Source of the DNA: Betaproteobacteria bacterium
GTDB taxonomy: Bacteria; Pseudomonadota; Gammaproteobacteria; Burkholderiales; Rhodocyclaceae
Length of the DNA stretch: 64,000 nt
Reading direction: 5' to 3'
Assembly (NCBI GenBank): GCA_016868295.1
Contig: VGHJ01000002.1
Location: 62,001 to 126,000, forward strand
The translations under genes were made by a program, and so were the position numbers. Position 1 is the first letter of the stretch, and the number at the start of each line of letters is the position of its first letter. Shown here piece after piece: positions 6,668-15,100 of the stretch. The notes beneath the pieces were generated by a model. It saw only the letters and a program-made list of their open reading frames with translations, was not told where the DNA came from and did no database searches.

Positions 6668-8302
6668 TCACCGACTGTCGCGGTTTCCCGCGCCCAAATA
6701 GTCAGCCAGTACCGGCAACGCCCGCTCGGCGGGGAGCACCAGAACCCGGTCGCCGGGAAACACAGGCACCGATAGCCAGCCAGTCGTCAGAAATATACAG
6801 CGTGCCACGTTAGCCCGTGCCATCGCTATCAGAGTCGCCGCCGAAGAAACCGCCAGTTGGCTTCCCACGATGAGCAAGACACTGCAGGTTGCCACCAACT
6901 GGGCCTGACGCCAGGCCATGGGTGGAATACCTTCTCCAAAAGCGACCACAGCAGGCTTTGTATATCCGCCGCACTGCGGGCAAAGCAGGTCGTGATTTTG
7001 CCATTCTGCCGTAGCAGGCCAGGGCTGCGTCGAACCGCAGGTCAAGCAGTGCACATGGTGAATCGAGCCGTGCAGCTCGACAACATCCACGCTGCCGGCA
7101 GCCTGATGCAGTCCATCAACGTTCTGGGTAATCACGCTGCCGATATGACCCGCAGCGTGCAACGCCGCCAATGCATGATGGCCCGGGTTCGGTTGCGCAT
7201 TTTCGACGCATTGGCGAAACCAGGCACACGCATCCCAATACAGAATTCGCGCCCCGCGATCAGACAGAAACGCCTGAAATCCATAGTGATGCAATGGCAC
7301 TCCGGGTGCGAGCCACGCTCCCGATGTATAGTCGGGAATGCCGGAGGCCGTGCTGATGCCCGCGCCTGTCAATACCAGCGTGCCGTCGTTATGTCGGGCG
7401 TGCTCGATCAGTTGTGCGGCGTGTTGCAATTCTGGATCAAGGAACAGATCGCGATCGCGCCGAAGCACCAGCAAAGCAGCTGTCCATATTCCCAGAAACA
7501 AGGGCGCCATCAAGGGGGGCACACCGCGCAGTAAAGCCAGCTGTGGCCACGCGAACCAGATGATTGATCCAACCAGCATTGCCGTGATGCCCGCCTTCCA
7601 GCCGTGCCGGCAAGCGGGCAGGAGTGTGGCTGGAAATGCAAATAAGGCGGGCGCGACGGTAAATGCCCACAAGCCGGCACTGCCAATGTCACGGGGATCG
7701 CTGCCAACGCCAAGCAGCACAATCGAAACGGCAGATGCGGCTAGGATCGCAGCGGCGGCGGCTTTGATATGCTTGGTAGCCATTGCGACAGACACCGCCA
7801 GAATAGCCCCGGCGTAATCCACCATGCTGGGCGACGGGGTTTTGTCGAAAGACCAGAAATCTGCACCCAGCACCGCAAAAACGTACACCGAAATCCACGT
7901 CACGACCAGCGCAGGGACGCCCAGTACCGGCAAATGCCAGCCATGTACCAGGCGTGCAATTGGGCGGCGCAGGGCCAGGCAGCCGATGAGCGCCAAGGGA
8001 AACAGCACGCCGACGGCCCCGCCGCGGGAAAGGACGCCCGACCAGGCCAATCCCACCAATGCGCCATCATACGAGCCCAGTCCGGTACTCCATTCCGAAT
8101 CTGTATGATCGAACCACTGGCGCCCGACAGCCACGCAAATACCGGCGCCCAGAGCAGCACCCGCAGCACTCCAGGGCGATATCGCGGCTATTGCGCCCAA
8201 CAAGAGAAGGCCTTGCCAAGGCTTGTCCAGAAAAGCCGCCTGCGCCAGCCCATTGAGCCAAGCCTTGCCATGATTCTGCCAGTGGCTTGCGTAATCAGGC
8301 AT
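6668..8302 (-). CDS. Fusion of a urea-transporter-like membrane domain with a Sir2 deacylase
   Basis: This 544-residue protein joins two families. Residues 1 to about 290 are strongly hydrophobic and resemble urea transporters (UT family): QGLLLLGAIAAISPWSAAG, GLGSYDGALVGLAW, and a second half with GLWAFTVAPALFAFPAT. Residues about 300-535 are a complete sirtuin: VLTGAGISTASGIPDYTSG, TQNVDGLHQAAGS, catalytic histidine in VELHGS, a zinc site CLTCG/CPQCGG, and VVAFGE. Sirtuins remove acyl groups from lysine or other amines using NAD. The fusion would tether the deacylase to the membrane beside a channel for small amides. It is four bases from the decarboxylase gene. The sirtuin call is firm and the channel call is moderate. 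Confidence 0.8.
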   Translation of the reverse strand: MPDYASHWQNHGKAWLNGLAQAAFLDKPWQGLLLLGAIAAISPWSAAGAALGAGICVAVGRQWFDHTDSEWSTGLGSYDGALVGLAWSGVLSRGGAVGVLFPLALIGCLALRRPIARLVHGWHLPVLGVPALVVTWISVYVFAVLGADFWSFDKTPSPSMVDYAGAILAVSVAMATKHIKAAAAAILAASAVSIVLLGVGSDPRDIGSAGLWAFTVAPALFAFPATLLPACRHGWKAGITAMLVGSIIWFAWPQLALLRGVPPLMAPLFLGIWTAALLVLRRDRDLFLDPELQHAAQLIEHARHNDGTLVLTGAGISTASGIPDYTSGAWLAPGVPLHHYGFQAFLSDRGARILYWDACAWFRQCVENAQPNPGHHALAALHAAGHIGSVITQNVDGLHQAAGSVDVVELHGSIHHVHCLTCGSTQPWPATAEWQNHDLLCPQCGGYTKPAVVAFGEGIPPMAWRQAQLVATCSVLLIVGSQLAVSSAATLIAMARANVARCIFLTTGWLSVPVFPGDRVLVLPAERALPVLADYLGAGNRDSR

Positions 8303-8305
8303 GAC

Positions 8306-9691
8306 TTATTTTCCGCTGCGGCGCGACGCCAATCGGGGCGGCACTTTGTCCAGACTGAAAATATCTTCCCGTGTCTCGCGTCGCCGAATCAGTTCCGGCC
8401 CCTTGGGGCCAACGAGTACGACAGCCGGACGCGGCTGAATGAATTGCATGGATTGCGTCAGGCAGTAAGCACCCACGTTGGACACCAGCAACGGCGAGCC
8501 CAGCGACATCGGCGGCAATACGGCTCGTTCCCGCAGTACATCAATCTGCATGCACAGCGGGCCAAACACCGCCACCGGTTTCGACCCGAGAGCGGCATCC
8601 ATATCGCTTCCGGCAACGGCATCCACACCATGGTCGTACCAATACGCCGTCGGCAAGAGGTTGACCCCCGCATCGACAATCACCGCGTCGCCCTGACCAG
8701 GTATGCTCTTGCGGGAAACAACAGTACACGCTAGTTTCATGGCGGCATCAACCACGGCGCGGCCCGGTTCCAGAACCACCATGGGCCGCTCACCAAACAC
8801 TTTGCGAGCCTTGCCTATCCCGCCGATGATGGCCTCGGCAAATGGCGCCAGATGTTGCCCGGCAGCGACGCCCCCTACCGGTTCAAACGCCGGCTTCAAG
8901 CGATTGCTGGAGGGATAGCCACCACCGAAATCGACGATGTTTGGCGCAAGGCCCATATCCCTTGCCCGCTTGGCGACACTCGACAACACCTGCGCCGCAC
9001 GTGCATAAATATCGGGATTGATCTGGAATGTGCCGGAATGATTATGCAGCGCCTCCAGGCGAAACTTGCGCCCCGCCTTTTTTACACGTTGCAAGGCCTC
9101 GCTGGCATCGCCACTGTCAGCGTTAAACCCAAACTTTGTCCACGATTGCCGGCCATGCTGAAAATTGATTCGCAAACCCATCCGTGCCGTCTTTTTCAAA
9201 TTTCCGGCGACCGCAATAAGCAGATCCAGTTCATCAAAGTTATCGACGTTGATGAGAGCGCCGTCTGCAACCGCCCGCGCCAACTCATCGGCGCGCTTGT
9301 AAGGGCCGTTGAAAATGATCTGTTCACCCGGCACGCCCAGCGAGCAGGCCAGATCGTATTCCATGCCAGATACCACTTCGGCCCATGCGCCCTCTTGATG
9401 GAGGATTGCACAAACGGCGGGCAGGTAGTTGGTCTTGTAGGAATAAGCCACCACCGTGTCAATGCCGGGTGCCGTAAAGGTATCGCGGAACGTTCTGAAA
9501 ACTGAGCGGAGCGTCTTTTCCGAAACAACATAGAGCGGAGAGCCAAACTCGGCCAGCAGTGCCTTCACGTCCCCGATATCTTCGCTCCCCGAATCCGCTG
9601 CAGAAATATCCACCGTACGATGTTTTTGCATGCCCAGTGAGGAGAGCAATTCCAGCCGTGGCGGAACATAGGCTTTTTTAGTTTTTGCCAT
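8306..9691 (-). CDS. LysA/BtrK-type PLP-dependent decarboxylase with leader-like N-terminus
   Basis: This is a 461-residue fold-III decarboxylase. The PLP lysine lies in VVAYSYKTNYLP, then WAEVVSGMEYDLA, LHNHSGTFQI, DFGGGYP and VLEPGRAVVD. The second-subunit cysteine is in VFGPLCMQIDVL, and NVGAYCLTQSMQF ends the domain. Family members act on diaminopimelate, ornithine, arginine or carrier-bound glutamate (BtrK). The first ~55 residues do not belong to the fold. They begin MAKTKKAYVPPRLELLSSLG and contain Y8, P11, L13, G20 and T26, close to the YxxPxL...GxxxxxT signature of lasso-peptide leaders. The gene overlaps the ATP-grasp gene by 14 bases. Substrate unknown. Confidence 0.85.
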   Translation of the reverse strand: MAKTKKAYVPPRLELLSSLGMQKHRTVDISAADSGSEDIGDVKALLAEFGSPLYVVSEKTLRSVFRTFRDTFTAPGIDTVVAYSYKTNYLPAVCAILHQEGAWAEVVSGMEYDLACSLGVPGEQIIFNGPYKRADELARAVADGALINVDNFDELDLLIAVAGNLKKTARMGLRINFQHGRQSWTKFGFNADSGDASEALQRVKKAGRKFRLEALHNHSGTFQINPDIYARAAQVLSSVAKRARDMGLAPNIVDFGGGYPSSNRLKPAFEPVGGVAAGQHLAPFAEAIIGGIGKARKVFGERPMVVLEPGRAVVDAAMKLACTVVSRKSIPGQGDAVIVDAGVNLLPTAYWYDHGVDAVAGSDMDAALGSKPVAVFGPLCMQIDVLRERAVLPPMSLGSPLLVSNVGAYCLTQSMQFIQPRPAVVLVGPKGPELIRRRETREDIFSLDKVPPRLASRRSGK

Positions 9692-11846
9692 GAACCACTT
9701 CTCCGCGATTGATCAGAGCCGCCATGGTTGCCGCCGCTGCCGGAATTTCTTCTGCCGTGCGCATAAAGACAAGGTCCTGAAATTTTTTCTCGGTATTCGT
9801 AGCGGCGGCGGGCCTGTTCAGTGTGGCCAATACAAGTTGCCGGGGAAGATTGACATCCAGCATCGCGGCATACCCGATCCAGGCTGGAAAGCGCGGGTTG
9901 ATTTCAATGAGCGACATTCGATCGGTCATGGCATCGCGAATCAATTCGACATCGGCGGGCCCTTGCCAGCCGACACTTTGCAACAGTTCGGAAAGCTGCT
10001 CCACTACCGCGGATAAGGGAGTGGATATCGCCGACCACGTTTTCCCGCGCTCACACATCAGCAATTTCTTGAGCGGCAGGCACTCCACCAGGCGTCCCTG
10101 ACGGTCACATACCACGCCGACTCCAAACTCCTCACCAAAGATAGTTGGCTGCGCGAGGATGGTAGTCTCACCGTCTTCTTTAAATCTCGCCATCACCACG
10201 AGCGCTTGTTCCAGCGAGTACACCCGTGCCGCTCTGGCATCTACTCCCTTGAGGATCATGGGCATACCAAAGCGCTTCCATGCCATGGCGACATCCCGTC
10301 GGCTCCGCACGATAGTGGTGTCAGGGAAATCCAGCGACCCAAGACCCCGGCGTGTTGAGAGCCTGGATAAACCCACCTTGGACAACTTCTGACGTGCTTT
10401 CAAATCCGGCAATAGCGTTTGAATCCCGTAACGCGCGAGTTCTGGCGCAAGGCGCTGAAAGCGATCTATCTCAAGATCGAGATTGGGAATCACGATATCC
10501 ATTCCCTGTTTCATTTTTATTCGCGTCAGGTGATCGAGCAGCCGCTCGTCCCCCCTTGCCTTGTCCTCAGGCGTATCGTCTATCGGAATCCGACAGCAGG
10601 CATCAAACCACTCGCGTCGAAACAGTCCGGTGTCATTGGGCGTATAGGCCAGACCGATAATGCGTCCGACCTCGGGCGCCAGACGCAGGCAGCGAGCAAC
10701 ACCCAAACCCGGTTGTGTCAGCTCGAATGCTGAAATGCCGGTCAGACCGACAGTAATATCACCGCGACGGTAGCGAAGAACCACAGGAGGCGGCACTAGG
10801 GCTGTCCCTGTGCGCTTCAACGCCAGAATCGACTCCGCCGGCACCGTCGCTTCCTGCACATCCCGTGCGTACATCGCACCTGCCCGCGTCGGCTGCGGAG
10901 CACGACTGCCCGGCGCCATGATTTCCCTGAGCAATGCCATCGGCATGTTTGTCCTGGCGAATTCGGTGAGAAAAATCCACGAAGGGAAACGGCAATTGAT
11001 CTCGATCAGATAAAAACGTCCGCTCGACTGCGAACGCACAAACTCCAGTTCCAGGGGCCCGCGCCAATGCAGCTTGGCAAGAATCTCCAAGGCCAGCGAT
11101 TTCAATTCCTGATCTTCAACCGTCGCACCGACAACACCTTTGCCCCGTGCGTTCAGTCCGATCTTGCGCATCTGTGTCAGTGACAGGCAACTGCCGTCGG
11201 CGCGAGCCACCATGGCAACTACATGCTCGCTTCCTTCTATCGCCTCCTGCAGCAATACACCACCGCCCCATTTCGCCGCCAATGCTTCCGCTTCGAAAAA
11301 GGCTTGCTCACGGTTAACGACTTTTTTCGCGCCCGCCACGGTGCCCTTGACCCACAATGGGTAGCCGAAATGATCGGCGTGCACCGCGACCGCAGAAAGA
11401 TCGCGTACATGCACGGTATGGGGTGTCAGGATTTTGTGGGCATAACAAAACCCGTAGAGGTTGACCTTTGTCACCGCGGCAACATCTTCTGCTGCTGTCA
11501 GCAGGGTTCGTATTCCCTCGCGCGCCAGCCGGGTGGCCAGGCGCGAAAAAACCGGGACCTCCAGATCCAGACAAGGGATCAGCACGTCGATAGGATATTG
11601 GCGATGAATCGCAAGAATCCGATTCAGAACGGCTACATCGCCGTGCGCAATCGGCGGCACCAGATGCAAACGATCGGCAATACCCGGACACCAGGCTCCG
11701 GTCGACCAAGCGTCATAGACCAATCCTTCAATCTCCAGGGCGCCGGGCCATTTTGCCCGCAGCGCTCGGGCCGCCGCCAAGCCCGGTTCGGGATTATCCA
11801 ATCCCCCGAAACCGGTCATGGCCACTCGCAATGGTCTGGACGTCAC
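9678..11846 (-). CDS. Tandem ATP-grasp ligase (carbamoyl-phosphate-synthetase-like)
   Basis: The 722-residue protein contains two similar halves of about 350 residues. Each begins with a Rossmann-like pre-ATP-grasp segment (VAMTGFGGLDNPEPGLAAAR at residue 8, VGLTGISAFELTQPGLGVAR near 375). Each continues to an ATP-grasp domain that ends in the Mg-binding motif: LIEINCRFPSWIF in the first half and LIEINPRFPAWIG in the second. The tandem layout recalls the large subunit of carbamoyl-phosphate synthetase. ATP-grasp enzymes form amide or ester bonds through acyl phosphates, often joining amino acids to peptides or carriers. The start overlaps the PqqD-like gene by four bases. The acid and amine joined are not known. 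Confidence 0.88.
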   Translation of the reverse strand: MTSRPLRVAMTGFGGLDNPEPGLAAARALRAKWPGALEIEGLVYDAWSTGAWCPGIADRLHLVPPIAHGDVAVLNRILAIHRQYPIDVLIPCLDLEVPVFSRLATRLAREGIRTLLTAAEDVAAVTKVNLYGFCYAHKILTPHTVHVRDLSAVAVHADHFGYPLWVKGTVAGAKKVVNREQAFFEAEALAAKWGGGVLLQEAIEGSEHVVAMVARADGSCLSLTQMRKIGLNARGKGVVGATVEDQELKSLALEILAKLHWRGPLELEFVRSQSSGRFYLIEINCRFPSWIFLTEFARTNMPMALLREIMAPGSRAPQPTRAGAMYARDVQEATVPAESILALKRTGTALVPPPVVLRYRRGDITVGLTGISAFELTQPGLGVARCLRLAPEVGRIIGLAYTPNDTGLFRREWFDACCRIPIDDTPEDKARGDERLLDHLTRIKMKQGMDIVIPNLDLEIDRFQRLAPELARYGIQTLLPDLKARQKLSKVGLSRLSTRRGLGSLDFPDTTIVRSRRDVAMAWKRFGMPMILKGVDARAARVYSLEQALVVMARFKEDGETTILAQPTIFGEEFGVGVVCDRQGRLVECLPLKKLLMCERGKTWSAISTPLSAVVEQLSELLQSVGWQGPADVELIRDAMTDRMSLIEINPRFPAWIGYAAMLDVNLPRQLVLATLNRPAAATNTEKKFQDLVFMRTAEEIPAAAATMAALINRGEVVHGKN

Positions 11847-12136
11847 GTCGGCTCCAGCATGTCCAGAGAACGCAATTCCTTTACCAGCGATAGAACATCC
11901 TTGCGCGCAGTTCCGGCACCCACCTCGAATGCCTCCGTCAGCAATTCGATCAGACGCTCCGTATCATTGGCTTTCTTCAGCGCGCAGACAATGGCCCAGG
12001 CTGAAGAATTGCAGGCGCAAATGGCCGCAGTCTGAGTATCAAACAGCATCCCACCCTCACCCGACGAGTCTTCTTCAAAACGGATCCGACTACGCAGCCG
12101 GAGTCCCGGCGGCGCAGCATGCGTCGTTTTTTTCAC
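11843..12136 (-). CDS. PqqD-like RiPP recognition element, stand-alone
   Basis: The protein is 97 residues long and has the PqqD layout: basic N-terminal strand (GLRLRSRIRFEED), a turn with GGMLFDTQTAAICACN, a helix SSAWAIVCALKKA, and a C-terminal winged-helix part TARKDVLSLVKELRSLDML. PqqD domains bind the leader of a substrate peptide and hand it to modifying enzymes. No pqqA, pqqE or radical-SAM gene is present, so this is not pyrroloquinoline quinone synthesis. It overlaps both neighbours by four bases (ATGA type), which implies matched production with the ATP-grasp ligase. Its natural ligand may be the leader-like N-terminus of the decarboxylase (inference). Confidence 0.78.
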   Translation of the reverse strand: MKKTTHAAPPGLRLRSRIRFEEDSSGEGGMLFDTQTAAICACNSSAWAIVCALKKANDTERLIELLTEAFEVGAGTARKDVLSLVKELRSLDMLEPT

Positions 12137-15100
12137 AATTTTTTCGCCGCCTCAAGGCCTAGGCGGGCATCCGGATAACTTGGCGATATTTTGAGCGCCT
12201 GCTCGAAGAAACCGCGAGCTCCCGCACCATCCTTCAAGGCCAGCTTGGCGTAACCACGCCCGGTCAGGGCATCGATACTGAAGGGATTCACACTTAAGGC
12301 GTCGGCGAATAATTTATCCGCTTTGCTGCCGTCTCCAAGCCGATAGTAGGCCCACGCCAGAGTCGTGCCTGCGGTGTACTCGATCGTCCAGTACTGTTTT
12401 GTGCCTGGAATTGGCACCGTCTCGACAATCGGCAGCAGGGTTTTCGGTTCATGCTTTATCGCCGCCTCAAGAAGCGGGATGGCCTCTTTGTATTTCCCCT
12501 GCCGGAAAAGTGCAAATGCAGTACCGCGCCCCACATTGGGATCGGTCGATCCTGCCTTGGTCGCCTCATCGAAACGCTTCAAGGCTTTGGTCTGGTTGCC
12601 CGCAAAATAGAGCCCCCAACCTAGGTTGGCGAACGCTTCTTTTGCTGCCGCAGGCGACAGTTTCAGCTTGTCGGCGACAGGGTCAATATAAAGCGGGGCC
12701 AATGCCGCAGCAATGGCAAGCTTCTTTCCGGCCGCCGTTTCATCACGTAATCCGGTAAAAGTGCGTGCCAGCAGATATTGTATGTCTGCGGAATATGGAT
12801 AGGCACGCTCACCCACCTGCAAGACTTCTTTGGTATCGGCAAACGCCCTGGCATCAAGCATCTTGAGCGTCGGTGCCGTGAATGACAACACCCCTTGATA
12901 CGGGGCGAAACTGTATGAAGCGACAAGTTCCTTTGCGGCGTCGGCATACTGTTTCCGCTCAATCAGTACATAACCCAATCCTTTGCGCGACAAGTAAGCG
13001 TTGGGTGTCGTCGCGATGACCGCCTTGAATGCTTTCTCGGCAGCGTCGTAATCTTTCTTGTAGAAAGCAAGCCACGCCAGGCCGTCATCAATCAGCCATT
13101 GAAATTCAGGTGTGGTATCACCCCGCGCTTGATCAAACCTGGATTTGGCTTCTGCAAATTGCCCCGCCTCCAGCTTGCTCCATGCCTGCTGATAGAGGAC
13201 CAGATCGGCTCGTTTGGCGGCAATCTGGCCGCTTTGTGCCGAGTAGTAATCAGGATCGATTTTCAGTGCAGCAGCAAAAGCAGCGGTCGCTGCTTTGCTA
13301 TCCCCCATTGCCAAATACGTCCATCCGCGCCCGTCCTCGGCAGCAGGATTACCGCTCGCCGACAATGCGGACGCTCTGGACTGAAAGAGATCCAGTGCGC
13401 GCTTGTAATCCGCCTTGTAATAGGCTTCCCACGCCGGCTTGACCGCCTCGGTCTTCTGAAACTGAATGGCGGCCAGCCCGGATTGTGCTGATGCGTGAAA
13501 CGGCACCGCCTTCAACGCTGCCTTGAAGCTCTTTTCGGCATTCGCGTTATCTTTACGTTCAAATGCCACCCAGCCAAGACCCGCATTGGCATCGCCCAGA
13601 TCGCCTTTTTGCAGCGCTGTCTGAAATGCCTGCTCCGCCTCCGGCAATCTGTTCAACGCCAGTTGGGCCCAGCCCATGCCGGTCAGCCCCGTCGGTGCAG
13701 TCCCGCCTGTGGACGCGTACTGCTGGAATCGGTTGACGGCGGCCGCATACGATCCGGCGTAATAAAGCGACCATGCCAGTGACAAAAGGGCCGGTTGACG
13801 GCCGTTGACCGCAATCGTGATTTTGTCGAACGCCGGTTCAATGTAGAGTGGCGCCAACTCTGCCGCGCGCGCCAGACTGGCACCCGCCGCACCGTCTTCA
13901 TTCAACCCGGCGCGAGCTCTTGCCATCAAAAAGTGAATATCTGAGGAATAAGGATAAATGCGCTCACCGAGTGTCAATATTTCACGCACATCCTTGTATT
14001 GTCCGGCATCGATCAATCGCTCCGCCGCACCAATATAGGTGGACACGGCCTGATACGGATTGATCAGCAGGGACTGCGCAATCATGCGGCCCGCCTTGAT
14101 GAATTCCTTGCGCAACATCGCGATCTGCCCCAGTCCGGTCTGAGAGAGATAGGCATTGGGGTTGGCTGCGACGATGGCCGAGAAGGCTTTCTCGGCCCCG
14201 TCGTAGTCCTTCTTGTAAAACTGGATCCATGCCAGGCCATCCTGAATCAGCCATTGAAAATCCACTGGCGTTTCAGTTCTGGCTTTTTCAAACAGCGCGC
14301 TCGCCTCATTAAAACGCTGCAGATCAACCAGCGCCCATGCGCTCCGATAGGTTGTCAGCAACAAACTCTCAGCGGTCGCCAGGCCACTGCGGGAGTAATA
14401 GAAATCCGGGTCGAGCGCAATGGCCTGACGGAAGGCATCGCGCGCCTCCCGGGGTTTGTTCAACGCCAGCAATGTCCAGCCGCGCCCATCAGCCGCCGAG
14501 GGATTTTTTATATCGTTCAATTCGGTCAGCTTGCCATCGAACAGCTTCAGTGCCGCATCGTAATCACCTTTGTAGTAGGCGGCCCAGCCCTCCTTGACCA
14601 TCTCGGTCTTGTAAAACTGCAAGCTGCCTATGCCGGCCAGCGCCGCAGGATTGCCCGCGTCCGACTTGAGTACGGTCTGAAACTCGGCTTCGGCTTCTTT
14701 CGGTTTGCCTGCGGCCAGCAGGGAAAATCCCAACCCGGTTTTATAAGCAGCCGTTTTCGGATGCTGCCGGATCAAATCCTGATAGGTCTTGATACTGAGC
14801 GCCGGATCATTCATGACCGTCAGCGCCGAGACCAACAGCGTATTCAGCCCGATGTTATCCGCCGTGATCTTGATGCCTTCCAGCACGTGCTTGAGCGCTT
14901 CCGGGCCATCATTCTTGATGAGCGCAATGCGTGCCAGACCGTCCCGACAGAAAAAACACTTATTGTCCTTCTTCGCCCCCTCTTCAAATGCAGACTTTGC
15001 CTTCGACAGATCGCCCCGGTTAAACGCCGCCCAGCCAAGACCGACATTTGGATCGGCCTTTCCTGCTGCTGACGTCATTCCCAGTTCCTTGGTGAAAATC

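Noticed and set aside
8306-9691. Housekeeping lysA (diaminopimelate decarboxylase)
   Set aside because: The catalytic motifs are of the family, but the extra N-terminus, operon context and foreign base composition argue for a special substrate.
9678-12136. Pyrroloquinoline quinone synthesis locus
   Set aside because: Only a PqqD-like protein is present; pqqA, pqqB, pqqC and the radical-SAM enzyme PqqE are all missing.
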